Part shown: positions 35,996 to 45,030 of the stretch, piece by piece
Numbering within the stretch: position 1 is the first letter of the stretch
How the letters are laid out: every line of letters begins with the position of its first letter
Source: JBCCTX01 sp964468435
Lineage (GTDB): Bacteria; Bacteroidota; Bacteroidia; J057
Assembly: GCA_964468435.1 (NCBI GenBank)
Contig: CAYXVE010000001.1
Span: 186,001 to 250,000, forward strand
Direction of reading: 5' to 3'
Length of the DNA stretch: 64,000 bases
Notes under the pieces: generated by a model
What the model saw: only the letters and a program-made list of their open reading frames with translations
The model's database searches: none
Told to the model about the DNA's origin: nothing
Program-made: the position numbers and the translations under genes

Positions 35996-36027
35996 TTGAT
36001 TATATCAACGGAAAATACATACTTTTG
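35996..36027 (+). promoter_or_regulatory. promoter of the lipoprotein-SCO1-cytochrome c operon
   Basis: TACTTTTG (36020-36027) matches the -7 consensus exactly, and TTG at 35996-35998 sits 21 nt upstream as -33. Transcription should start near 36034, so the coding start must be the ATG at 36047, not the TTG at 35996. Confidence 0.65.
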
Positions 36028-36046
36028 TCCAAAATATGGATCCAAA

Positions 36047-36520
36047 ATGAATATGAATAACATAGGTATTTATCTGCGTTCCTTGACAGGGCTGTTGGTA
36101 CTAATTGCATTGGTAGGGGTGGGGCTGGGATCTTGCGATAATGGTCACAAAGAAGTAGAACAGGAGCTTAAGAAAAAGGTAATTGACATACATGACGAGA
36201 TTATGCCTCGAATGCGTGAGATTGTAGAACTCAAAGAACAGCTTCAGTTGCTGCAGGACAATCTTGCAGGAAACAATGCAAATGAGGCAACGGTAGCAAA
36301 AGTAACACAACTGAGGCAGATACAGTCAGGTCTGAATGAGGCCGAAAATTCCATGCGGACATGGATGCAGGAATTTAAGGTTACATTACCTGAGGATACA
36401 CCACATGAAAGTGTGATAGAATACTACGAAGAAGAAAAAGCTGAGATTTCTCAGGTAAGAGAAAATATGTTGAGCAGTATAGATGCTGCAAAGACCTTTA
36501 TCGAAGTACATAAAGAATAG
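36047..36520 (+). CDS. coiled-coil lipoprotein of unknown function
   Basis: 157 residues with a lipobox GLGSC (C30). The mature part is almost entirely helical and charged (EVEQELKKKVIDIHDEIMPRM, MREIVELKEQLQLLQDNL), consistent with a coiled coil. Proteins with this HDEIMPRM pattern are found beside SCO1 in related genomes. It precedes the SCO1 gene by 4 bp in one operon, so a role near cytochrome oxidase assembly is possible but unproven. Confidence 0.75.
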   Translation: MNMNNIGIYLRSLTGLLVLIALVGVGLGSCDNGHKEVEQELKKKVIDIHDEIMPRMREIVELKEQLQLLQDNLAGNNANEATVAKVTQLRQIQSGLNEAENSMRTWMQEFKVTLPEDTPHESVIEYYEEEKAEISQVRENMLSSIDAAKTFIEVHKE

Positions 36521-36524
36521 AGAG

Positions 36525-37160
36525 ATGGTAAAAGGAAGAATGATCCTGACAACAGGGTTGTGGGTAGGATTAATGTGGCTGGCAATCGGATGCGGTTCAG
36601 GAAGCTCTTCATCACTACCCATACTAGGCACCAGTCAAGTTGTAGATGGAGATACCCTGTATCATACGATACCGGAATTCTCGTTTATCAATCAGGACAG
36701 TGCAAAGATCACACAGGCTGATTTGGAAGGGAAAATATATGTAACTGATTTCTTTTTTACTTCCTGCCCCACCATTTGCCCTAAAATGAAACAACAGATG
36801 CTCCGTTTATACCAAAGGTTTAAAGATGATAACGAGGTAATGTTATTATCACACTCTATTGATCCATCGTATGACACGCCTACTGTTCTGAGGGAGTATG
36901 CAAAAGGTTTGGGAATTTCTTCTGACAAATGGCTCCTGGTTACAGGGGAACAGAAGGATATATATCTCATAGCTGATGAGTATCTGGTAAGTGTAGCTGA
37001 AGATGAGTCTGTTCCTGGTGGATTCATTCACGGAGGACATTTCATTCTCGTGGATAAAAGTCGCAGGATCAGGGGATATTATGATGGTACAAAAGAGAAA
37101 GAGGTAGATCAGCTTATGTCTGACATAGAGCTTCTGATTAGCGAATATACAGCGTCTTGA
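36525..37160 (+). CDS. SCO1/SenC-family copper chaperone, lipoprotein
   Basis: 211 residues with a lipobox LAIGC (C23). The thioredoxin-like fold carries the copper-binding motif C81-PTI-C85 in FTSCPTICPKM and a histidine (H172) in IHGGHFILVDK. SCO proteins deliver copper to the CuA site of cytochrome c oxidase. Starting at ATG 36525 restores a signal peptide directly after the upstream stop. The cytochrome c gene follows after 2 bp. Confidence 0.92.
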   Translation: MVKGRMILTTGLWVGLMWLAIGCGSGSSSSLPILGTSQVVDGDTLYHTIPEFSFINQDSAKITQADLEGKIYVTDFFFTSCPTICPKMKQQMLRLYQRFKDDNEVMLLSHSIDPSYDTPTVLREYAKGLGISSDKWLLVTGEQKDIYLIADEYLVSVAEDESVPGGFIHGGHFILVDKSRRIRGYYDGTKEKEVDQLMSDIELLISEYTAS

Positions 37161-37162
37161 GC

Positions 37163-37582
37163 ATGTCAACCCTGAAAGGTATTCTGGGATTTGTCTGGCC
37201 TGTGATCATCCTTTTGTTGCTAACTCTTTTTCGCTACTGGTATCAGCAACAATCCAATCCAATAGGTAAAAGACTCTACAATCAGAACTGTGCTAACTGT
37301 CACATGCAAGCGGGGCAAGGATTGGCGCAGTTGATCCCGCCACTGGCTCAAGCTGATTATTTGATCAGCTACCGTGATAGTTTGCCTTGTATCATCAGGA
37401 ATGGAATGCGTGGTGAAGTAATGGTTAATGGCATTACATACAATCAGCCTATGCCAGGTAATGATCAGCTTTCTGCTTCAGAGATAGCACATATCATGGA
37501 TTATATCAATCACTCCTGGGGCAACGATATAATATCCATTCCGCAGGATTCTGTTTCACAGCTCCTAAACCAATGTAACTGA
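37163..37582 (+). CDS. membrane-anchored cytochrome c
   Basis: 139 residues. One N-terminal membrane helix (about 7-25) is followed by a class I cytochrome c domain with C43-AN-C46-H47 and the likely axial methionine in NQPMPGNDQLS. It is the last gene of the lipoprotein-SCO1 operon, so it most likely feeds electrons to, or belongs to, a copper-dependent oxidase. ATG 37163 is preferred over TTG 37157, which overlaps the SCO1 stop. Confidence 0.88.
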   Translation: MSTLKGILGFVWPVIILLLLTLFRYWYQQQSNPIGKRLYNQNCANCHMQAGQGLAQLIPPLAQADYLISYRDSLPCIIRNGMRGEVMVNGITYNQPMPGNDQLSASEIAHIMDYINHSWGNDIISIPQDSVSQLLNQCN

Positions 37583-37835
37583 GCAACGCGGTCAATCGTC
37601 CTGTAAATATATTTAAGAGGGTTAACGATATCATATATATTTTTAAATAACATCTTAGATAAATCCAATTATTAGCTTAATGGATTAAACCTGACAGATG
37701 ATTATTTTCACTAACCCCCATCTACCGACAGCCCCCCTTGTTCAACGCGCTATCCAGTATAAGGGAGGAAGGATAGTTTAATTAAATTAATATGGTAATA
37801 CTGTGCCTTCTTCTCAGACCACGTAATCATTTTAA

Positions 37836-39785
37836 TTATTCCGTAATACCTTTCCAAGTATCGGTTCTGAATGGATTGGTTGGCAAACCTGCTGAATTAT
37901 AAATAGAAAGATCCTCAGGGTTATCTGCCCATCCATATCGTACAGCTACGGGATTGGATACTTCGCTGGCATAAACGACAATTTGATTAGTGCTGATAAT
38001 TTCGGCTTTTGCCCAATGAAATACCTGATCTTCCCCTGCAATACTGAAACCAGGTACATAGCCATACTTATTTTGGTTGACAAGCCCTTCTCCGATATGG
38101 TCAAAAGTAATAATGATCTTACCGTCTTCTACATCATGGGACTGATACATGGGGCCATCTGCAATGATATCTTTACCATAGGCGATATGATAAGCCTGTA
38201 AAGCCAGCCTTCTGCCTACCTCCTGCTTATTGCGAGGATGGATATCATCGGCATCGCCGATATCGATGGTTGAGGCCATTCCGGTATTGGGAAGGCCTAA
38301 CGTCATGGTCTGAGCTTCGCGTAGTTCTGCCCAGGTACTACCCTGAGGTGTATCTACGGGCTGCCTGAAGTTGGCTAGTTGTACGAAGAGAAAAGGAAAG
38401 TCCCCTATATCCCAATGTTCTCTCCAGTCTTTGATCATCAAGGGAAACAGGGTCTGGTATTGCTTGGCACGGTTCGCATTGGATTCGCCCTGGTACCAGA
38501 TTACTCCCTGGAGTTTGTAGGGTATCAAAGGTGCTACCATGCCATTAAAAAGCAACGTGGCGTATTGATTGGGGTTGATAGAAGTATTGACGCGTACATC
38601 GCTAGCTCGGTAGTACCATGTTCCTCCAAGGTCGATGCGCTGATCACCTATTGACAGATACATATCTCCTTCAGTTCCCCATAATCCTCCTCTTCCAGCA
38701 TTATCAGTAACCTTTACAGTAACGGTATTTTTACCCGGTTGGAGAATATCTGTCGAGATCCGGTATGACCTGGGTTCGTTGTAAACTTCCGTTTTGCCCA
38801 CCTGCTTACCATTGACCCAGGTAATATCCTGATCATCTATGGGCCCTAGATTCAGTATTACGGTCTGTGCTACCTGTTTGGGGGTAAGTATAAAATCCTT
38901 GCGAAACCATATTACACCATCCACCCCTAAGAGGCCTCTTTGCTCCCAGCTTGCAGGCATATCCCCCATCTTTCTCCACTTGGAGAGGTCTACATCATCA
39001 GTTGCCCAGGCCGGTACGCTATCGATCACAGGAACTTCATTCTGGAAATCTGAACCCAGCACTTCCCTGATTTTAGTTTGCTGTTCTTCTTGAAAAGTTT
39101 GAAGATTGATTGTTTTTAAGGCCTCCAGTTGCTCATCAAAAAATGGCGTTGTCCGTATAGCTTTTGCACTGGTCCAGGCTTCTACTTCTGTACCTCCCCA
39201 GGTAGTATTGATCAAGCCTATGGGTACACTCAGATTTTTATATAAGTCCCTGGCAAAAAAATATCCTACAGCTGTAAAGTCTCCCACGGTTTCGGGGCTA
39301 CATATTTCCCATACGGTAGTGTCTGAGATTTTATCCTGAGTTGTGGTAGCGATGATCCTGGGTACGTTGAAATGGCGGATCAATGGATACTGGGCATTTG
39401 CTATCTCTTCTTCGGCGTTTTGCGAATTGCGTACCGTCCATTTCATGTTGGATTGTCCGGAGCATATCCATACTTCTCCTGCGTAAATATCCTGTATGCT
39501 GATCGTATTACTACCCGAGACGCTCATAGTATAGGGACCTCCTGTAGAAACAGGCGATAGGGTAATTTGCCATTTGCCGTCAGCTCCAGCCTGGGTTTCA
39601 TGGGATTGTTCTCCAAAAGTCACAGTAATCTGTTCTCCTGTATCAGCCCAACCCCATATAGGTACTTCGGCATGGTGTTGAATAACCATGTGGTCCTGAA
39701 ACAATTGGTGCAAAATGATTTTTGCATGTACCTGTAAAGAAATACCACCTGTAAGGGTGAACGTTAAAAGTAGTAGTCTTTTCAT
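37836..39785 (-). CDS. sialate O-acetylesterase-like secreted esterase
   Basis: 649 residues with a signal peptide ending near QVHA. The SGNH-type esterase is split by a galactose-binding-like insert: ICSGQSNM (block I serine, about 106), GVIWYQGESNA, and the late GDADDIHPRNK with Asp and His. The insert (about 255-395) contains the jelly-roll pattern VNGKQVGKTE. Such enzymes remove O-acetyl groups from sialic acid or plant polysaccharides. It lies 24 bp behind dihydroorotase, but the pathways are unrelated, so the pairing may be fortuitous. Confidence 0.9.
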   Translation of the reverse strand: MKRLLLLTFTLTGGISLQVHAKIILHQLFQDHMVIQHHAEVPIWGWADTGEQITVTFGEQSHETQAGADGKWQITLSPVSTGGPYTMSVSGSNTISIQDIYAGEVWICSGQSNMKWTVRNSQNAEEEIANAQYPLIRHFNVPRIIATTTQDKISDTTVWEICSPETVGDFTAVGYFFARDLYKNLSVPIGLINTTWGGTEVEAWTSAKAIRTTPFFDEQLEALKTINLQTFQEEQQTKIREVLGSDFQNEVPVIDSVPAWATDDVDLSKWRKMGDMPASWEQRGLLGVDGVIWFRKDFILTPKQVAQTVILNLGPIDDQDITWVNGKQVGKTEVYNEPRSYRISTDILQPGKNTVTVKVTDNAGRGGLWGTEGDMYLSIGDQRIDLGGTWYYRASDVRVNTSINPNQYATLLFNGMVAPLIPYKLQGVIWYQGESNANRAKQYQTLFPLMIKDWREHWDIGDFPFLFVQLANFRQPVDTPQGSTWAELREAQTMTLGLPNTGMASTIDIGDADDIHPRNKQEVGRRLALQAYHIAYGKDIIADGPMYQSHDVEDGKIIITFDHIGEGLVNQNKYGYVPGFSIAGEDQVFHWAKAEIISTNQIVVYASEVSNPVAVRYGWADNPEDLSIYNSAGLPTNPFRTDTWKGITE

Positions 39786-39809
39786 GATTAATTATTTGAT
39801 GGGTAGTGA

Positions 39810-41147
39810 TTAGGATCTATTGAAACGTATTTTTTGTCCTCGTTGGTTGTTATCAAAAGTCCCTTTTTGATATACAATATTTCCATTTACGATGGTCGTA
39901 TGTATCATGGACTGGAAAGTAGTACCTTCAAATGGAGACCATCCACATTTGTAGTAAAGATTTTTTGGGGATATTGTCCAGGGATGGTTGAGGTCTACCA
40001 ATACCAGGTCGGCGTGGTAACCCTCACGTAAAAATCCCCTTTTATCAATCTGAAAGCATTTAGCTGGAGCATGACACATTTTATTGACAACCAGTTCAAG
40101 TGTAAAAATACCCTGATGTACCAGTTCTAGCATAGCTACCAGGGTATGCTGAATAAGCGGACCTCCTGAAGGGGCATTTACATATGGGCGGGACTTTTCT
40201 TCTAACGTATGAGGTGCATGATCTGTAGCTACTATGTCCAGTAAATCTTCCTGCAAAGCCTTACGCAGAGCCTCACGATCGGTACGCTTTTTGATCGCTG
40301 GATTCCACTTAATAAGATTACCTTTGGACATGTAATCATCTTCGGTGAACCAAAGGTGATGGATACATGCTTCAGAGGTAATACGTTTTGCTTCCAGAGG
40401 AATATCATTTCTGAATAATGACAACTCTTTTTCAGTGGATATATGAAGTATATGTAGGCGCGTATTGTATTGCCGAGCCAGGGCCACTGCTTGAGATGAA
40501 GAAGCATAGCAGGCTTCCTCGCTACGGATCTGTGGGTGAAGATATACAGGAATTTCCTCTCCGAATTTTGCCTTATATTCTTCCAGATTGCTCTGAATAA
40601 TTTCTTCCTTTTCACAATGTGTGGCGATGAGCATAGCTACTTCACTAAAGAGTTGCTCCAGTGTTACAGGGTTATCGACCAGCATACTACCCGTAGATGA
40701 TCCCATAAATACTTTCACACCACATACCCATTCAGGATCTGTTTTTAAAACTTCTTCAAGGTTGTCATTTGAGGCTCCCATAAAAAAAGAATAATTGGCT
40801 GGAGAAACCTTTGCAGCTCTTTGGTATTTAGCTTCCAGAAGTTCCTGTGTGATGGTAGGAGGAGAGGTGTTGGGCATTTCCATAAATGTAGTAACTCCAC
40901 CAGCTATCGCAGCACGGGACTCCGTTGCTATTTCAGCTTTGTGTGTAAGGCCAGGCTCGCGAAAATGCACCTGATCATCAATTACACCGGGTAATAGGTA
41001 TAGTCCTTCACCATCGATAACGTGATCCGTAATCTGATTGATTTCTGTTGAAATTCGATGAATCACCCCCTTTTTAATCCAGACATCTTGTCTGATTTGT
41101 GTGCCTTCGTTGACAACTGTGGCGTTTTTGATCAGCAGGGTACTCAT
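39810..41147 (-). CDS. pyrC: dihydroorotase
   Basis: A 445-residue class I amidohydrolase of pyrimidine synthesis, which closes carbamoyl aspartate to dihydroorotate. Metal ligands are visible in DDQVHFREPG, the carboxylated lysine region GVKVFMGSSTG, HILHIST and the aspartate in VATDHAPH. ATG 41147 (MSTLLIKNATVV) is preferred to 41159. An exact -7 box lies 60 bp upstream. It is divergent to the deoxynucleoside kinase, another nucleotide-metabolism gene. Confidence 0.95.
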   Translation of the reverse strand: MSTLLIKNATVVNEGTQIRQDVWIKKGVIHRISTEINQITDHVIDGEGLYLLPGVIDDQVHFREPGLTHKAEIATESRAAIAGGVTTFMEMPNTSPPTITQELLEAKYQRAAKVSPANYSFFMGASNDNLEEVLKTDPEWVCGVKVFMGSSTGSMLVDNPVTLEQLFSEVAMLIATHCEKEEIIQSNLEEYKAKFGEEIPVYLHPQIRSEEACYASSSQAVALARQYNTRLHILHISTEKELSLFRNDIPLEAKRITSEACIHHLWFTEDDYMSKGNLIKWNPAIKKRTDREALRKALQEDLLDIVATDHAPHTLEEKSRPYVNAPSGGPLIQHTLVAMLELVHQGIFTLELVVNKMCHAPAKCFQIDKRGFLREGYHADLVLVDLNHPWTISPKNLYYKCGWSPFEGTTFQSMIHTTIVNGNIVYQKGTFDNNQRGQKIRFNRS

Positions 41148-41206
41148 ATGTCTCAGCACTAAAATGATGTAGTACGACTTCTATTTTCTTATGACAGATC
41201 AATATA

Positions 41207-41214
41207 CAAAAGTA
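41207..41214 (-). promoter_or_regulatory. candidate pyrC -7 box
   Basis: TACTTTTG on the minus strand is an exact TAnnTTTG match, giving a leader of about 50 nt before the pyrC ATG. No clear -33 TTTG at the usual distance. Confidence 0.5.
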
Positions 41215-41234
41215 CCTCTCATCCAAACCATATT

Positions 41235-41265
41235 TTTGTAATATTATCTTAGATTTATAGTTTTG
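41235..41265 (+). promoter_or_regulatory. complete Bacteroidota-type promoter of the deoxynucleoside kinase
   Basis: TTTG (41235-41238), exactly 19 nt spacer, then TAGTTTTG (41258-41265). This is a full match to the -33/-7 consensus. Transcription would start near 41272, 19 nt before the GTG start codon, which supports that start. Confidence 0.72.
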
Positions 41266-41290
41266 AATAGTGCTATAATATCACATTGAA

Positions 41291-41932
41291 GTGAGTACAC
41301 ACAAGCCTAAACACATTGCACTTGCAGGGAATATAGGTGCAGGGAAAACTACCCTGAGCATGAGGCTGGCTGAGCACTACGGTTGGCAACTATTACTGGA
41401 AAGTGTAGAAGATAATCCCTATCTGGAGGATTTTTATTATAACATGAATAAATGGGCTTTTCCACTTCAGATTTACTTTCTGCATAGCCGTCTCAATCAG
41501 ATTGCGGATATACAACAAGGCAACCGGACCGTCATCCAGGATAGGAGTATTTACGAAGATCCCTATATCTTTGCCAAAAATTTACGAGAGTCCTTTTACT
41601 TGAGTGAGCGCGACTACAGCAATTACATCAGTTTGTTTCATTCTATTAGCCGACTGGTTAAAGCGCCTGATTTATTGATCTATCTTCGGGCAAATATTCC
41701 TAAATTGGTGGAGCAGATCCAGAAAAGAGGACGTCCGTATGAAAACGCTATTAGCATCAAATATCTTGAAAATCTGAATCGAAATTATGAAGCGTGGATC
41801 AATCGATACGATATGGGCGCGCTGATGATTATCGAGGTTGATGATCTGGATTATCTCTCATCCGAAGAGGATTTCCGCTCTATCGTTGAGCGTGTAGATC
41901 GCGAATTTCTGAGTAAATATGTAATAGAATAG
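41291..41932 (+). CDS. deoxynucleoside kinase (deoxyadenosine/deoxyguanosine kinase type)
   Basis: 213 residues from GTG 41291. The P-loop is IALAGNIGAGKTTLS, followed by the substrate-binding LESVEDNPYLEDFY, the catalytic DRSIYED and the LID arginine stretch QKRGRPYE. Such kinases phosphorylate salvaged deoxynucleosides in the cytoplasm. The exact base preference cannot be read from sequence. It has its own promoter and is monocistronic. Confidence 0.9.
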   Translation: MSTHKPKHIALAGNIGAGKTTLSMRLAEHYGWQLLLESVEDNPYLEDFYYNMNKWAFPLQIYFLHSRLNQIADIQQGNRTVIQDRSIYEDPYIFAKNLRESFYLSERDYSNYISLFHSISRLVKAPDLLIYLRANIPKLVEQIQKRGRPYENAISIKYLENLNRNYEAWINRYDMGALMIIEVDDLDYLSSEEDFRSIVERVDREFLSKYVIE

Positions 41933-42007
41933 CTCGTGGCTCTTAGGGCCCGTGCTAGTGTGCAACGGGTTTGGGCGATGCACAACGATCATATGTTGGT
42001 TGACTGG

Positions 42008-42155
42008 CTGGCTGAAGTTGCAAACTTCAGCCAGCGTCTTAGGAGTTTCCCGCCATCGTATTTATGGTGAAGTTGCAAACTTCAGCCAGCGTCTCAGGAG
42101 TTTCCCGCCATCGTCTTAGGAGTTTCCCGCCATCATCTTAGGAGTTTCCCGCCAT
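42008..42155. repeat. intergenic palindrome and 22-bp tandem repeat cluster
   Basis: Two repeat types are interleaved. A perfect 12-bp inverted repeat with a 3-nt loop (42008-42034) recurs in shortened form at 42068-42089. A 22-bp unit (consensus CGTCTTAGGAGTTTCCCGCC plus AT) occurs at 42035-42056, 42090-42111, 42112-42133 and 42134-42155; the last three are head to tail with one or two differences. So a segment of about 50 bp (palindrome plus unit) has been duplicated. A degenerate tail with GCTCCCGCCATCCTTTAG continues to about 42215. No open frame runs through it. Spacers are not variable, so it is not CRISPR. Confidence 0.9.
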
Positions 42156-42252
42156 CGTATTTATCGTATTTGTGGTGCTCCCGCCATCCTTTAGCATGTC
42201 CGAACATCCTTTAGGTTCTGATCGGAGGCTTATTACCATAGACAATGCTCTC

Positions 42253-43170
42253 TCAATACACCGCAGTTACTGTATACCCTTCTGCTTTAAGTAACTCAAT
42301 CAGCCCTTGATCTCCAGGAAGATGGGCGGCACCGACTGCAATAAATACTTTGCCTTCTTTCATTTGCTCCATCAGCGGTTTCACCCAGTTTTTATTTCTT
42401 TTATATAGCAGATTGCCAGTACGGTCTTTAAGCGTTGGATCATCATCGACCATTTGCATCAGTTGGTCCAGTCTCTGCTGTCTATAAAGACGAAACATAT
42501 CTTGAAACTGCGAACAGTAAGTCTGTGGGGAGCGTACCGTCTCCATCAACTCATGTACCTGTTCTTCGAGGGGAATCTCATTGAAAAATGCAACTTGCTC
42601 CTCTACTGTTTCGAGTCCAGATATAGGTTTTTCAGCTTTTTTGAACAGATTGGTGAAATAAAGTTCATAGGAATTGGGCTGTTCTCGGAGACAGTACATC
42701 GTGGATATTTGCTGAGCCAAAAATATAGGCTTGATCATCTGATACATGGGAATACTCACAGGCATGCTATCCTGCATAAACTGCTGAAGGTATTGATAGT
42801 CGTCTTCTGAAAGCAGGGATTTCAGGCTGTTGGGAGGGGTGAGGATCATCTGCATGGCAGTTGCCATCATGCTTTGGGCATCGAGAACGATCTCTGTTAC
42901 CAGGTGTTCTGACTTGTCCAGTTGTTCAATGACAACTGGAGGCAGGAAAAATGAGTCATTGGGGATAATGTGGATGGTGCCATACAGGTAAGAAGGATGA
43001 TTGAGGTCATTCCGGTTGATTTCCCAGAATAAGTGATTATAGCTATCAGAGGAAATTGTGATAACTTTTGTCTCAACAGATTTCTGCTGGGTTTTACAGC
43101 CTAATCCTACTGAAATTAGTAGTGGCAGGGTACCCAATAGCAATAAATAATGCTTGAGCTGTTCTGTCAT
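42253..43170 (-). CDS. TraB/GumN-family lipoprotein
   Basis: 305 residues with lipobox VGLGC. TraB/GumN (TIKI-like) signatures are SYLYGTIHIIP near the N-terminus, SGLETVEEQ in the middle and FIAVGAAHLPG near the C-terminus, with conserved His and Glu suggesting a metal site. Relatives are membrane-linked proteases in animals; the bacterial function is not settled. ATG 43170 gives the signal peptide. It follows ornithine aminotransferase by 72 bp on the same strand and may be the last gene of that operon. Confidence 0.85.
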   Translation of the reverse strand: MTEQLKHYLLLLGTLPLLISVGLGCKTQQKSVETKVITISSDSYNHLFWEINRNDLNHPSYLYGTIHIIPNDSFFLPPVVIEQLDKSEHLVTEIVLDAQSMMATAMQMILTPPNSLKSLLSEDDYQYLQQFMQDSMPVSIPMYQMIKPIFLAQQISTMYCLREQPNSYELYFTNLFKKAEKPISGLETVEEQVAFFNEIPLEEQVHELMETVRSPQTYCSQFQDMFRLYRQQRLDQLMQMVDDDPTLKDRTGNLLYKRNKNWVKPLMEQMKEGKVFIAVGAAHLPGDQGLIELLKAEGYTVTAVY

Positions 43171-43242
43171 AGCATAAAGCCGTTTTATATTCACTTGATT
43201 ATGTGTTTTAGGCAACACTTTCCTGTATTATTAATAGAGAAA

Positions 43243-44490
43243 TTATTGAACATAATCCACGATGGTACGCTCAATAATATCTGCACATGTTTCCAACTGT
43301 TCGGCAGTGATGACGAGTGGGGGAGCAAAGCGAATGATATTACCATGCGTAGGTTTGGCCAATAACCCGTTTTCTTTCAATGCCAAACATATGTTCCAGG
43401 CTGTTTTACTTTCCGGATGATCTTTAATTACAACTGCATTGAGGAGTCCCTTTCCTCTGACGAGTTCCACCAGATCGGGTCTTTTATGGATCACGGTATT
43501 CATTCTTTTACGGAATCTATGCCCCAATTCTTCAGCTTTGCTGGCTAGATTTTCATCTACAAGTACTTTCAGGGCTTCCATTGCGACGGCACATGCCAGG
43601 GGATTGCCTCCATAAGTAGAACCATGTTCTCCGGGCTTGATCGTCAGCATGATCTCATCGTCGCACAAAACGGCTGAGACAGGTAATACTCCGCCAGAAA
43701 GCGCTTTTCCCAGAATAAGGATATCAGGACGAACATCTTCGTGATCACAGCAGAGCATTTTGCCAGTCCGAGCCAGACCTGTCTGTACTTCGTCTGCAAT
43801 GAATAGCACCTGATGCTGTTTACATATTTCATACCCCTTTTTGAGATATCCTGAGTCTGGAACCACTACCCCGGCTTCCCCCTGTATGGGTTCTACCATG
43901 AATCCAGCAACCCTGGGGTCCTGTACAGCTTGCTCAAGTGCCTCGAGATCATTATATGGTATCACTTCATACCCAGGCATATAAGGACCAAATCCTTTAT
44001 AACTGGAAGGGTCCTGCGATGAAGAAATGGCGGCCAGGGTTCTCCCCCAGAAATTTCCCTCTACAAATAGTATTTTAGCCTGGTTTTCAGGAATCCCTTT
44101 TACTTCATAGCCCCATTTACGGCACAATTTCAAGGCAGTCTCACCTCCTTCGACACCCGTATTCATAGGAAGCACCCTATCATAACCCAGTAACTCGGTG
44201 ATATATTTTTCATATATTCCCAGTACATTATTGTGAAACGCCCGGGATGTCAGGGTGAGTTTTTGTGCCTGCTGTATCAGGGCATCAATGATACGTGGGT
44301 GGCAGTGCCCCTGATTGATAGCACTGTAAGCAGATAAAAAGTCAAAGTATTGCTTTCCCTCTACATCCCATACATACACACCTTCACCCTTAGCCAGGAC
44401 TACCGATAGAGGATGATAGTTGTGTGCCCCGTAACGGTCTTCTAGTTGAATCGCCTCAGATGATGATATTTTTTCCAGAGATTGAATCAT
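43243..44490 (-). CDS. rocD: ornithine aminotransferase
   Basis: A 415-residue PLP-dependent class III aminotransferase that converts ornithine and 2-oxoglutarate to glutamate semialdehyde and glutamate. Motifs: YFDFLSAYSAINQGHCHP, MNTGVEGGETALKL, the catalytic lysine in LILGKALSGG, and HGSTYGGNPLACAVA. SAYSAINQGHCHP is specific to ornithine aminotransferases rather than acetylornithine enzymes. Its ATG overlaps the folA stop (ATGA), so the two are coupled. Confidence 0.95.
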   Translation of the reverse strand: MIQSLEKISSSEAIQLEDRYGAHNYHPLSVVLAKGEGVYVWDVEGKQYFDFLSAYSAINQGHCHPRIIDALIQQAQKLTLTSRAFHNNVLGIYEKYITELLGYDRVLPMNTGVEGGETALKLCRKWGYEVKGIPENQAKILFVEGNFWGRTLAAISSSQDPSSYKGFGPYMPGYEVIPYNDLEALEQAVQDPRVAGFMVEPIQGEAGVVVPDSGYLKKGYEICKQHQVLFIADEVQTGLARTGKMLCCDHEDVRPDILILGKALSGGVLPVSAVLCDDEIMLTIKPGEHGSTYGGNPLACAVAMEALKVLVDENLASKAEELGHRFRKRMNTVIHKRPDLVELVRGKGLLNAVVIKDHPESKTAWNICLALKENGLLAKPTHGNIIRFAPPLVITAEQLETCADIIERTIVDYVQ

Positions 44491-44990
44491 AACTTATTTT
44501 TTACCAGTGTCTTAAAGGTGTATGCATATTCATTTTTATCATCGGCTTGTCTTGCATCTACCGAGATTACTTCCCAGCCTTCATCAAAAGATTTATCGAA
44601 AAACACATCTCCATCTATTTCTGCATGAACGATCGTTAGATAAACCTTATCGATAATCCCTTTTCTAAATGCTTCTTTAAAAATATAAGATCCCCCAATG
44701 ATACAAATTTCCGGTTCGAACTTACACAGAGCAATGGCTTTTTCCAGTGAGTGGGCTATTTCTACCCCATCAGGATGATAGTCTGTTCTGCGCGTAGTTA
44801 CAATATGCCTTCTGCGGGGAAGGGGTTTACCCAGCGAATCAAAGGTAAGCCGGCCCATAATTACCGGTTTTCCCAACGTGATCCGTTTAAAATGTCGAAA
44901 ATCTTCTGGTAAATGCCATGGAAGATTATTATTTTTTCCAATTACCCCATTTTCGGAAACCGCATAAACCGCAATTACGTTCTGTTGCAT
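44487..44990 (-). CDS. folA: dihydrofolate reductase
   Basis: A 167-residue NADPH-dependent reductase of dihydrofolate. It has AVSENGVIGKNNNLPWHLPEDF, GKPVIMGRLTFDSLG, and CIIGGSYIFKEA, the standard substrate and cofactor segments. It is the first gene of a folA-rocD(-TraB/GumN) operon and divergent to the DUF4296 gene with only 25 bp between starts. Confidence 0.96.
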   Translation of the reverse strand: MQQNVIAVYAVSENGVIGKNNNLPWHLPEDFRHFKRITLGKPVIMGRLTFDSLGKPLPRRRHIVTTRRTDYHPDGVEIAHSLEKAIALCKFEPEICIIGGSYIFKEAFRKGIIDKVYLTIVHAEIDGDVFFDKSFDEGWEVISVDARQADDKNEYAYTFKTLVKNKL

Positions 44991-45002
44991 ACATCCAAAT
45001 TG

Positions 45003-45030
45003 CTATCTTTACCCTATGCTTACAAAGATA
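45003..45030. promoter_or_regulatory. overlapping divergent promoters for folA and the DUF4296-mutS2 operon
   Basis: On the minus strand TATCTTTG (45023-45030) is an exact -7 box for folA with a leader of about 26 nt. On the plus strand TATCTTTA (45003-45010, one mismatch) lies 6 bp before the DUF4296 ATG and would give a nearly leaderless message. The two boxes are packed within 28 bp, and the folA box lies inside the first codons of the DUF4296 gene. Confidence 0.5.

Noticed and set aside
35996..36046. TTG start extending the coiled-coil lipoprotein
   Set aside because: This stretch holds the -33 and -7 boxes and would destroy the lipoprotein signal.
42008..42155. CRISPR array
   Set aside because: The 22-bp units are head to tail without variable spacers, the other repeat is a palindrome pair, and no cas genes are present.
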